Of a stretch of 64,000 bases of DNA, positions 34,190-41,941 are shown piece after piece; the stretch's first letter is position 1, and each line of letters begins with the position of its first letter. Source of the stretch: JANQMY01 sp965227095. GTDB lineage: Bacteria > Pseudomonadota > Alphaproteobacteria > JANQMY01. Position numbers and translations under genes: made by a program. Below the pieces are notes generated by a model. The model saw only the letters and a list, made by a program, of their open reading frames with translations, was not told the DNA's origin and searched no databases. The DNA is taken from contig CBDDFL010000002.1 in the NCBI GenBank assembly GCA_965227095.1, forward strand, positions 62,001-126,000, read 5' to 3'.

Positions 34190-35338
34190 CTAGGTGCTGA
34201 CGGTCTGAGGTGTAAGGGCGGCCTTTTCATAAACCGCAAGCTCCATTTCCACAACACGGTCGAGCGATACAGTGGATTCGATTTCTCTGCGCGCGGCATT
34301 GCCCAGCCGCCGTGCGCAATCAGGGTCATCGAGAAGCTGCTTGATTGCCGCCCGTAAAGAATGACTGTTTGTATCTGCAAGCAAGCCCGTTCGGTTGTGG
34401 TCAATCACATTGTTGATGCCGGGAGAATTGCCGCCGACCACGCTGATGCCGCAAGACATGGCTTCCAACAGGGTTTTTGGATGGCCCTCATAATTGGATG
34501 GCAAGACGAAAACATCCGCGTTGTTGATGTAGTTCGGGATCTCATGGTTAGGGACGGCCCCATGGAAGCGTACGGCAATGTTTTTCTCGCGCGCCAAAGC
34601 GTCCATCTGCGCTTGTAAGGGACCTTTGCCGATAACATCTAGTTCTGCATCAAGTCCCGCCAACGCTTCAATCAAGAGCAAAGGGTTTTTTTGCGGACTG
34701 AGGCGACCGATGAAGATCACTCGCCGCTGGCTTGGCCTGCGGGCAGGGGGGGCAAATAAGTCCGTGTCCACATAATTTGGAACGACATTGATTTTGTCCG
34801 AGGCAACCCCATAGGACAGAACAGTATCGCGCATGGCGCCGGTCGAAACGATTGATTGTGCGGCGGCGCCAAAGGCATTTCGTTCCAGAGCTTCCGCGGC
34901 GCGAAACTGGGGTGATGATCCACCGTGAGCCCGTGCTTCAAAGTCAGAAAGGAGATAACCGCAGCGAGCGATAAAAACACTATTGTCAATCTGTGCCAAG
35001 CGCTGGGCCTCGTCGGCGCCTTTAATTTGATTGGACTTAAATATCGCAAGGCTTCCCCGGCAACGCTGCCGCGTCAGGCCTGGTAACAAACGCCGGTAAA
35101 CCCAATTTGGGATGCCAAATCTGTTGACGATCAAACCGATGCCGGGGAATTGGTTTATTACGTCCAGATCTTTGTGGGTGCCGTGAGACACAATGGTCAC
35201 ACCCGCAAGGTTGGGCTTTAGCCGGCTGTAGAGGGCCATTTCCCGTGAGAGCATGCCGATGTCTTGCCATGCTTTCAGGGACATGCCGGTTGTTAGAACA
35301 ACAAACAAATGAATTGGGTGTGTTCGGTCGGTCGTCAT
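34190..35338 (-). CDS. Family-4 glycosyltransferase
   Basis: 382 residues with a GT-B fold. RVIFIGRLSPQKNPLLLIEA and ADVFVLPSNYEGHPKTLLEA give the donor-binding half with the E-x7-E motif, followed by CGISVVGGNSPGINNVI. The N-terminal acceptor half begins IHLFVVLTTGMSLKAWQDIG. It is a middle gene of the leftward operon; the spacing to its neighbours (26 bases on each side) fits co-transcription. Confidence 0.86.
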   Translation of the reverse strand: MTTDRTHPIHLFVVLTTGMSLKAWQDIGMLSREMALYSRLKPNLAGVTIVSHGTHKDLDVINQFPGIGLIVNRFGIPNWVYRRLLPGLTRQRCRGSLAIFKSNQIKGADEAQRLAQIDNSVFIARCGYLLSDFEARAHGGSSPQFRAAEALERNAFGAAAQSIVSTGAMRDTVLSYGVASDKINVVPNYVDTDLFAPPARRPSQRRVIFIGRLSPQKNPLLLIEALAGLDAELDVIGKGPLQAQMDALAREKNIAVRFHGAVPNHEIPNYINNADVFVLPSNYEGHPKTLLEAMSCGISVVGGNSPGINNVIDHNRTGLLADTNSHSLRAAIKQLLDDPDCARRLGNAARREIESTVSLDRVVEMELAVYEKAALTPQTVST

Positions 35339-35363
35339 CTCTGGTCAAAGATCGGTATGCAGA

Positions 35364-36379
35364 TCAAATGCGTTGCACAATCGCGGCATATCCGTGAGCG
35401 GGGATCGGAATAAAAGGGTCTAGACGAAGCGAGATTCTTAACAGTTGGCCGTAGATTGATTTGAACACTTTGTTGCGTCGCGCCCCACGATACCGGATCC
35501 GATGAACGCTTTTCTTAAGAAATCTCGTCACGGAATTGTCCGGCAGGAGGTCAAGCAATAAACGCCACACCATCGCGGTTTCTAAGACACCGATCCACAG
35601 AAAGTGAAGAAGGTAACTGGGCAGTCCGCCAAACTTCACAATGTCGACCACGCGGTAGCCGGAGCTTTCAAATACTTTTTGAAGTGTCGAGGGCGAGTAG
35701 TACCGCCAGCCATGATATCCGTAAAGCAAGAAGGCAGCAGAGGATGGCACAATGTGCAGGCCAAAGGCACCCGGCTCTGTGTGAGCTGCGACACGGGCAA
35801 TGGCCGCTTTCTCGTCTTCGACGTGCTCAAGCGCGCTTGAACTCATGGAGAAATTGGACCGCATGTCCGGCATGTCCAAATCCTCGCACTGAGCCAGCAC
35901 AAGTTCTTTCGAAAGCGGGGCGTCCGCTGGCGATCCACACCATCGGCTATGTTTTTTCACGTCTATGCCGATATAGCGGCCGCTTCGATTGGCCTTTTTG
36001 AACCAGTCGTAGTGGTCTCCAGGGCCGCACCCGATATCGATAATCACAGCGTTTTCAGGACAATAATGTGGGATCAATTCGCTGAGACACGCTTCCGTGT
36101 AAATTCGGGTTGGTGATGGCGCATCTTTAACCCGTTGCGGAAGATCACAGGATGTCCCGATGACCTGTTTTCGTGATGCTTTTGCGGACTGCCTGACGCC
36201 GAATATCCGAGAGAAGCCGGCGCCACATAAGTGCGCCGCTCATCAGGTGTCAGCGAGGGGTTGTCCCCACACACTTCTCCGAACCGGTTCACGGTCATGG
36301 AGTCTGCCTGATCAATGGCAGGTGGTGTTTTGAGTTGATCTGAGGCGTCACGTTCTTCTGAGTGACCAAACGGCGACAC
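35364..36379 (-). pseudogene. Methyltransferase-11 type gene split by an apparent frameshift
   Basis: The main frame (from 36077) has the SAM site VIIDIGCGPGDHYDWFKK and SSSALEHVEDEKAAIARVA, typical of methyltransferase-11 proteins. It stays open upstream to about 36239 with protein-like sequence (SPTRIYTEACLSELIPHYCP) but has no ATG, GTG or TTG before 36077. A second frame supplies a start at 36379 (MSPFGHSEERDASDQL) and runs through DERRTYVAPAS near 36200. Joining them with one frame change around 36190-36220 gives a full-length protein. So this is a broken gene, a programmed frameshift or a sequencing error. A shorter functional product from the TTG at 36077 cannot be excluded. Confidence 0.65.
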
Positions 36380-36400
36380 GGCATCATGGCAACTTTCCCC

Positions 36401-36431
36401 ACGCTACCGCCGTTCGGGTGAAAATCACCCG
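36401..36431 (-). promoter_or_regulatory. ops-like RfaH recruitment element with adjacent hairpin
   Basis: On the minus strand the leader reads CGGGTGATTTTCACCCG (36431-36415, a perfect 7-bp hairpin), then, three bases on, GGCGGTAGCGTG (36411-36400). The latter equals the 12-base enterobacterial ops element that pauses RNA polymerase and recruits RfaH. It lies in the 88-base gap between the RfaH-like gene and the first polysaccharide gene, on the correct strand. The match is seen directly; function in this organism is inferred. Confidence 0.7.
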
Positions 36432-36467
36432 TTGGTCAGTCCCTCCCGGCTTCTTGCATCAATGCGG

Positions 36468-36968
36468 TCATCGCGCCGATACAAGCGATCCTTTCGATAC
36501 AGTCGCAACGACAGTACCACCCAATGTTTCCAGCAATAGGCGCGTCCGGTCACCCGGAAGCATGTCGCGGATTGTGGCAACACAGTCCACGAATGGGCCG
36601 GTAATGATTTTAACAAGATCACCCTTCTTCATTCCTGCGGGTGACAGTGAACAATTGCCCTCTTCGTCCAAAGAATATTTGAGCGCATCTATGAAATCGT
36701 GTGGCAATGCCTTCGGAGTCCGAGAGTCAGCGATGACATATTTGACGCCATACGTCCCGTTGATCGACGTCCACGGTTCGTTTTCAATATCAAGATCGAC
36801 GAACACATATCCCGGAAAAACCGGTTCCGGTTTGGTTTGGATCCGTCCCGCATGACGGCGCGACCGCAGCATAACGGGCAGCCATGTGCGAAATCCTTGA
36901 CGCTTCAGATTAATCTCCGCGCGTACCTCCTGATGTGGCCGCGTGTGCACCACTGCCCAGCGTCTCAT
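36468..36968 (-). CDS. NusG-paralogue transcription antiterminator (RfaH-like)
   Basis: 166 residues. The N-terminal NGN domain starts MRRWAVVHTRPHQEVRAEIN and has PEPVFPGYVFVDLDIENEPW, the region that contacts RNA polymerase. The C-terminal KOW domain begins about residue 112 (GMKKGDLVKIITGPFVDC). It is shorter than housekeeping NusG and lacks insertions, as in RfaH/LoaP/UpxY proteins that antiterminate one polysaccharide or secondary-metabolite operon. Its start overlaps the regulator stop (ATGA), and an ops-like element follows 57 bases after its stop, so it probably acts on the operon downstream of itself. Confidence 0.85.
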   Translation of the reverse strand: MRRWAVVHTRPHQEVRAEINLKRQGFRTWLPVMLRSRRHAGRIQTKPEPVFPGYVFVDLDIENEPWTSINGTYGVKYVIADSRTPKALPHDFIDALKYSLDEEGNCSLSPAGMKKGDLVKIITGPFVDCVATIRDMLPGDRTRLLLETLGGTVVATVSKGSLVSAR

Positions 36969-37615
36969 CGGGGGTCCTCCTCTAACGGGCGCTCGCCGGT
37001 TGCAAAATCCGGCGTATCCCGCGTCACCCGCATAAAGTCCGGTGTTAGAATGGAACGTGGATCGACCGTCTTGGTGAGTTCATCGTAGGTGTGTTGAGGT
37101 GTCCGCGACTCAACCACGATGATTCCCGGTACTGTGGTTAGAGTCTCAAGCTTTCCGATCACGGGGTGTCCATTCTTTTGCGCCAGATTGCTACCAGGGC
37201 AATAGAGGCCCAAAATTTGAACATCCCCCTCACTGGCTGCCAGGAGCGCAATCTCGATCAGCTCACCGTCACCGGCTAAAACGAACGTGTCCACACCACA
37301 CGCTTTTGCGCGAGCGAACAGATCCGCATATTGACCTTTTGCGAGACGAAAAAAACCGAGCGACGATTCTAGATACTCGGCCACCAGACGTGACTTTTCC
37401 TGAAACCCTTTTGGTGTCAGATAATACGCGTATCGCTTATAGGGAGCGGCCTGGACTTTCACGAAGCCCTTTTTGACGGCCCGCTTGAGCAGGGCATTGA
37501 CAAATCCCACAGAAACCGACACCCGCTTGGCAAGCGACATTTGCGTAATCACATCGCCGCGTTCCAGCTCGGTAAGAAAATCGATTTCGCTTTGCGCTTT
37601 CGCCTTGTCGGCCAA
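36965..37615 (-). CDS. Winged-helix regulator of the polysaccharide operon, with an extra C-terminal domain
   Basis: 216 residues. The N-terminal 85 residues form a winged helix (RVSVSVGFVNALLKRAVKKG, then YYLTPKGFQEKSRLVAEYL), similar to the exopolysaccharide-associated MarR-like regulators that are usually about 110 residues. The rest is a Rossmann-like segment (VDTFVLAGDGELIEIALLAA, VQILGLYCPGSN, HPVIGKLETL) resembling the nucleotide-sugar-binding half of PglD-type proteins. It may sense a sugar metabolite. As first gene of the leftward operon, coupled to the RfaH-like gene, it likely controls it. Confidence 0.75.
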   Translation of the reverse strand: MADKAKAQSEIDFLTELERGDVITQMSLAKRVSVSVGFVNALLKRAVKKGFVKVQAAPYKRYAYYLTPKGFQEKSRLVAEYLESSLGFFRLAKGQYADLFARAKACGVDTFVLAGDGELIEIALLAASEGDVQILGLYCPGSNLAQKNGHPVIGKLETLTTVPGIIVVESRTPQHTYDELTKTVDPRSILTPDFMRVTRDTPDFATGERPLEEDPR

Positions 37616-37646
37616 TGATTTCTGCCTCTTGGATAGGGATTTTTGG

Positions 37647-37673
37647 TTTATATACTCACACTGTGAACGTCAA
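37647..37673 (-). promoter_or_regulatory. Promoter of the leftward polysaccharide operon with an internal palindrome
   Basis: On the minus strand TTGACG (37673-37668) and TATAAA (37652-37647) are 15 bases apart, about 35 bases before the regulator ATG. The palindrome TCACACTGTGA (37656-37666) fills the spacer, a classic repressor position. Autoregulation by the adjacent winged-helix protein is a reasonable inference. The remaining 250 bases up to the rightward glycosyltransferase gene show no gene. Confidence 0.5.
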
Positions 37674-37932
37674 GCTATGAATAGGTATCAGGGGCGGGAG
37701 GCAACGGATACATGGGCATAGGGTGTGGTGCGCGCGGCTATGTGGGTCCGGGTGACATTGGAGCGTCGTCTGCAGCAGAATTTTCGGCGAATTCAGGCGA
37801 CAAATGCGAATGTGCGGGGGCTCAAGCCCATTGAAAGAACTTCTGAATTTTTGTTAACTATTCGGTGACGAACGCACGCCACTCTGAATAATATTGGTAT
37901 GATTCTGTTTTTGCGTCGAAAGCTTGAGGCCA

Positions 37933-38949
37933 ATGAAATGGAGCTTTCGCAGAGGTCAGCAGGTGGGTAGGTCCCCTAACGTAAATTCACAACTTGCATT
38001 GTCCATTGTGACGCCGGTCAAGAACCGCGTGGATATGGTGGATGCGTGCATAGTCAGCGCCGCCAAGCAGTCAAAGTCGCCTTTTCGGTCGGTTGAGCAT
38101 TTGTTTGTGGATGGCAATTCGACAGATGGCACCGTAGAGCGGATCGAAAGTTATCAGCATTGCAGCCTGCTGCCACAGAAGGTGACGGGAATTTATGACG
38201 GTATGAATGCCGGCATTCGGGCTGCCAAGGGCGATATCATTTGTATTCTCAATTCCGACGATCAGTTGGCACCTGATGCGTTAGACGCCGTCTACCAAGG
38301 CTTTAGAGATCATCCAGACGCGGAAGTCATTGCAGGGCGCGCGTCCGTGCGAGACGTGGAGCAACCGCATGTGTCCTTGCGGCACTTGCCGACACCGCAT
38401 GATGAAGGGGTGAATGAGTGGCCGGTGCTTTTATGGGGCGGCGTGGCGATCAATGCGCGTTTTTTCAGGCGCCAGGTCTTTGAGAAGATAGGGTTGTTCA
38501 ATACAGAATTGTCCTTGGCGTCGGATCGGGAGCACCTCATTCGCCAGCGTCTTGCAGGCATTCGAAGCCATTCCGTTGACCATGTGCTCTATCATTACAC
38601 CGCCCATAAAGGGTCGGCGACCATGGGGCAAAAAAATCGCAATGCGATGACCGTGCTCAATGAACATGTTTCGATCATGGATTGGCTTCGGCCACAAATC
38701 GCTGCCGACAGTAAAGGGCTCAGTTCGCTTCGCAAATGGGCCGCGATCGAACTCAGCCGGCGGGCCATCCTAAAGTACAGATCGCAAGATTGGAGCGGGG
38801 CAATGACTGATCTTGCCAGAGCGACGTCATATTGCTGGCGAACAAGCCGCTATGTTGTTTATCACGAAGGTATTGCGGCGCCGTCAAGGGCGAAAGTGTC
38901 GCCGTCACAGCCCGAAGCTGCCGAAGGGGTCTTTCGGACGGCACGTTGA
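37933..38949 (+). CDS. Family-2 glycosyltransferase
   Basis: About 338 residues. ALSIVTPVKNRVDMVDACIV, LFVDGNSTDGTVERIE and ICILNSDDQLAPDALDAVYQ mark the GT-A core; FFRRQVFEKIGLFNTELSLA follows, as in the transferase at 19201-20121. The start is uncertain: the ATG at 37933 has GAGG only three bases away, and a TTG nine bases upstream or a GTG further in are possible. It is divergent from the regulator operon and may share its control region. Confidence 0.82.
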   Translation: MKWSFRRGQQVGRSPNVNSQLALSIVTPVKNRVDMVDACIVSAAKQSKSPFRSVEHLFVDGNSTDGTVERIESYQHCSLLPQKVTGIYDGMNAGIRAAKGDIICILNSDDQLAPDALDAVYQGFRDHPDAEVIAGRASVRDVEQPHVSLRHLPTPHDEGVNEWPVLLWGGVAINARFFRRQVFEKIGLFNTELSLASDREHLIRQRLAGIRSHSVDHVLYHYTAHKGSATMGQKNRNAMTVLNEHVSIMDWLRPQIAADSKGLSSLRKWAAIELSRRAILKYRSQDWSGAMTDLARATSYCWRTSRYVVYHEGIAAPSRAKVSPSQPEAAEGVFRTAR

Positions 38950-39157
38950 TCAGCATGCAAACTGATTTAACGCGCAACATCAATTCGGTTGTCGTGAAAC
39001 GCGGTTGTCGGGCGCTCAAACGCCAGGTGACCTCACCGCTTGTAAAGGGACAGATGCGCCCCTATCTTAATTAACGTCATTTACCGGACATATTTCGACA
39101 TGGAAAAGATCTTCGCCGCCTTCACTCCTTCGGTTTTGCATCGAGAAGATCTGTCCA

Positions 39158-40741
39158 ATGTCTGCATCCCTTTCAATTTCCGGCGTGTCTTGGTCAACAC
39201 CTGACGGCACCCGGCTTTTCTCTGACCTAAACCTGACTTTTGGCGCTGAGCGTGTTGGCATCGTTGGATTTAACGGTGTCGGCAAGAGCACACTATTGCG
39301 CCTGATTGCGGGAGACCTGACGCCAGATTCGGGTCAGGTGACGACATCGGGCCCCATCGCGATGATGCGGCAAGAGAGCATGGAGCAACCAGGAGACACG
39401 ATTGCCGACCTGTTTGGCGTCCGCGCGGACCTTAATCTACTCGACCGGGCTGAAATCGGATGGGCGAGTGGCGATGAATTGGCCGACGCTGATTGGACAT
39501 TGCCCGCGCGGCTTCAGTCGGCTCTGTCGAGATGCGGGCTTGCTGTTGATGCACAAACGCCCCTTGCCACTCTGTCCGGTGGACAATGCAGTCGTGCAGC
39601 CCTTGCCGCGCTGATTTTTATGGAGCCGGACTTTCTGCTTCTTGATGAGCCAACGAATAATCTTGACCGCGATGGGCGAAAAGCCGTGAGCGATGTTCTT
39701 CGCGGCTGGGCTGGAGGGGCGATTATTGTCAGTCACGATCGCGGGTTGCTGGAGGAAATGGATGCGATTGTGGAGCTGACGTCTCTCGGCGCCACGCGTT
39801 ACGGCGGAAACTACAGCACCTTCAGGCACCTGAAACAGGTTGAGGTGGATGCCGCGGCGCGCGATCTTTCCCATGCCGAAAAAGAGAAGGCCGAAGCCTC
39901 CCGGCGTGCGCAACAGGCCGCTGAGCGCAAGGCGCGTAAGGACAGTGCAGGGCGCAAGGCACGCACGAAAGGCGATCAGCCAAAAGTTGTCATGGATGCG
40001 GCCAAAGAAAGGGCGCAGGCGTCGGATGGAGCAGGGGCTCGCTTGCGCGACACAAAGCGGGAGGCAGCGGAGAACGCCCTGTCAAAGGCTCAGAACAAAA
40101 TCGAAGTTCTTCAACCATTGCGAATGGACGTTCCCTCAACCGGTCTCGCACCCAACAAAACAGTGCTTCAGCTTAACGATGTGAGCTTCGGCTATGATCC
40201 GGGTCGTCCTGTCATCCGTGATCTGTCGATGACGGTCACAGGTCCGGAACGCGTGGTCGTCGCCGGACCAAACGGTTGTGGCAAAACCACCCTTCTCAAA
40301 TTGATCGCGAACACAATAAAGCCTCAGCAAGGGCGTATCGGCCTGAAGGTACCGTTTGCATTGCTGGATCAAAACATCGGATTGATCGATCCGACGAGGA
40401 CACTGCAAGAGAGTTTCCTGCGCCTGAACCCCACCGCGACCGCGCATAGGGCGTACGAGGTGTTGGCGCGTTTCGGTTTTCGTTCCGATGACGCCAACCG
40501 GTCAGTAGGCGCCCTAAGTGGTGGAGAAAAGGTCCGTGCCGGTCTTGCCTGCACCCTTGGCGCCACGCCGCCCCCTTCGTTGTTGATTCTGGATGAACCG
40601 ACGAACCATCTGGATTTGACCGGTATTGCGGCCTTGGAGGATGCGCTGGCTGAATACGATGGGGCGTTGCTGGTTGTGAGCCACGACGAAGCGTTTCTAA
40701 AATCGATCGCGGTTGTCAAAACCATCCGTTTGAGCGGGTGA
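39158..40741 (+). CDS. ABC-F family ATPase
   Basis: 527 residues, two ABC domains in one chain and no membrane part. Domain 1 has Walker A GFNGVGKST, signature LSGGQCSRAALA and Walker B LLLDEPTNNLD. Domain 2 has GPNGCGKTT, LSGGEKVRAGLA and LLILDEPTNHLD. The linker between them (about 225-310) is Lys/Arg/Ala-rich, as expected for the P-site tRNA-interaction motif of ABC-F translation factors (Uup/EttA/YheS type). It acts on ribosomes rather than in transport. Which subfamily, and whether it gives antibiotic tolerance, cannot be told. Confidence 0.9.
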   Translation: MSASLSISGVSWSTPDGTRLFSDLNLTFGAERVGIVGFNGVGKSTLLRLIAGDLTPDSGQVTTSGPIAMMRQESMEQPGDTIADLFGVRADLNLLDRAEIGWASGDELADADWTLPARLQSALSRCGLAVDAQTPLATLSGGQCSRAALAALIFMEPDFLLLDEPTNNLDRDGRKAVSDVLRGWAGGAIIVSHDRGLLEEMDAIVELTSLGATRYGGNYSTFRHLKQVEVDAAARDLSHAEKEKAEASRRAQQAAERKARKDSAGRKARTKGDQPKVVMDAAKERAQASDGAGARLRDTKREAAENALSKAQNKIEVLQPLRMDVPSTGLAPNKTVLQLNDVSFGYDPGRPVIRDLSMTVTGPERVVVAGPNGCGKTTLLKLIANTIKPQQGRIGLKVPFALLDQNIGLIDPTRTLQESFLRLNPTATAHRAYEVLARFGFRSDDANRSVGALSGGEKVRAGLACTLGATPPPSLLILDEPTNHLDLTGIAALEDALAEYDGALLVVSHDEAFLKSIAVVKTIRLSG

Positions 40742-40824
40742 CGGATCGTTTTGCGTCATGGCACCTGGACGGTCCATTCATTTCAGAAGATTGCCTACGT
40801 GTCCGGTATAGCCCCGAAAAACGC

Positions 40825-40914
<90 letters not shown>

Positions 40915-40960
40915 TTATCCAGCTGTTTCCACATCCGTTGAACACGGCAGGAAAGCGCGC

Positions 40961-40988
40961 ACTATATACAGGACGCGCGGCGGTTCAA
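40961..40988 (-). promoter_or_regulatory. Promoter of tRNA-Ser
   Basis: On the minus strand TTGAAC (40988-40983) and TATAGT (40966-40961) are 16 bases apart, putting transcription start about 40 bases before the tRNA, with a GCGCGC run just after the -10 box. Confidence 0.55.
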
Positions 40989-41224
40989 TACCCCTATCAT
41001 CGGGGGATTAACCATTAATCAAGCCATTCTCTGTTGCCGGGATAACACAGTTTTAGGGGCCCCAGGCCTCAACCGACCCGTTCATCACAACTTCGCTTGT
41101 TCGCCCCCGCCGGAAATATTAACGTTTGACCTAACGGCAGGCTCTTGTTCAGGGCCTGTCGGAGTATGGGCGGCAGATTTCTGCCGATTTTTGTAATTTG
41201 AAGGGTCTTGGGGGCCTTCTTACG
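40989..41224. other. Intergenic region between tRNA-Ser and a small membrane protein gene
   Basis: Together with the promoter above this is a gap of about 310 bases. I see no gene or strong structure, apart from a small GGGGCCCC palindrome near 41056. Confidence 0.4.
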
Positions 41225-41509
41225 ATGATTATTTTTCGAATTATCAGCCTATTGCTGATTGCAGTGGCGCTCATGTTCTTAGGACATGACGCAATTTCTT
41301 GGCTCGAAGCCGGTGGGGATTTCGCGCCAACCTCTCTGTCCAGCGCGGCAGACATTTTCTTAGGTGAAGGAACGGGCGCCGGATGGGTCGCCGCGGCACC
41401 GGAAGCCATCCAGAATCCCGGCGTTCAAACCATTATGAATGCGCCGTCCTGGGCGTCTTTAGGTGTGGTGGGGCTTATTCTGGCCATTCTTTTCCGCCGC
41501 CGGGATTAA
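41225..41509 (+). CDS. Small membrane protein of unknown function
   Basis: 94 residues. An N-terminal hydrophobic helix (MIIFRIISLLLIAVALMFLG) and a C-terminal one (WASLGVVGLILAILFRRRD) flank a soluble middle segment. The C-terminal Arg-rich end suggests that it stays cytoplasmic. GGGGG about nine bases before the ATG supports this start; a TTG 27 bases upstream is in frame. The next gene is also a small membrane protein, 114 bases on, so the two may work together. I do not recognise the family. Confidence 0.65.
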   Translation: MIIFRIISLLLIAVALMFLGHDAISWLEAGGDFAPTSLSSAADIFLGEGTGAGWVAAAPEAIQNPGVQTIMNAPSWASLGVVGLILAILFRRRD

Positions 41510-41623
41510 TCCTCACGTAACCACATTTTGACCAAATCTGACCATGATGTTGGTGGACAGCTACGGCTGGCCACCAATAATCATGCCTATGGTTTTGAAT
41601 GACGTCGGAATGTGGGGACCCAA

Positions 41624-41929
41624 ATGACGGCAGTTCGGGCGCTATCCGTGCTCTTCTTTGTGATCGCGGTGCTAATGGGCATCAGCGAGGTCATTACCGC
41701 CTATATGGGCGGTACGGCCTTTCATATGCGCAGTTTCGGTGAATGGTGGTATGGTCTCAGCCCCAGCAGCCTCAATGGCACCCAAGCGTTCATTCAGCGC
41801 TATTTGTGGCCGCCGTTATGGGATCCGCTGATCGTGTCGTTCTTGCGTTTGCCGGGCGTTCCGGCAGCGGCCGGGATCGGTGCGCTGTTGATGGCCATTT
41901 CAGTGGCGGGGAAACGTCCAACCTATTAG
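41624..41929 (+). CDS. Small membrane protein of unknown function
   Basis: 101 residues. Two hydrophobic helices: VRALSVLFFVIAVLMGISEV near the start and the PGVPAAAGIGALLMAISVAG stretch near the end. Between them is a tryptophan-rich segment (FGEWWYGLSPSSLN, RYLWPPLWDP). The ATG at 41624 with GGGG six bases before it is preferred to a GTG twelve bases upstream. It ends 12 bases from the lepA stop, convergent. No known domain recognised. Confidence 0.65.
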   Translation: MTAVRALSVLFFVIAVLMGISEVITAYMGGTAFHMRSFGEWWYGLSPSSLNGTQAFIQRYLWPPLWDPLIVSFLRLPGVPAAAGIGALLMAISVAGKRPTY

Positions 41930-41941
41930 CGGCGGTGTGTC

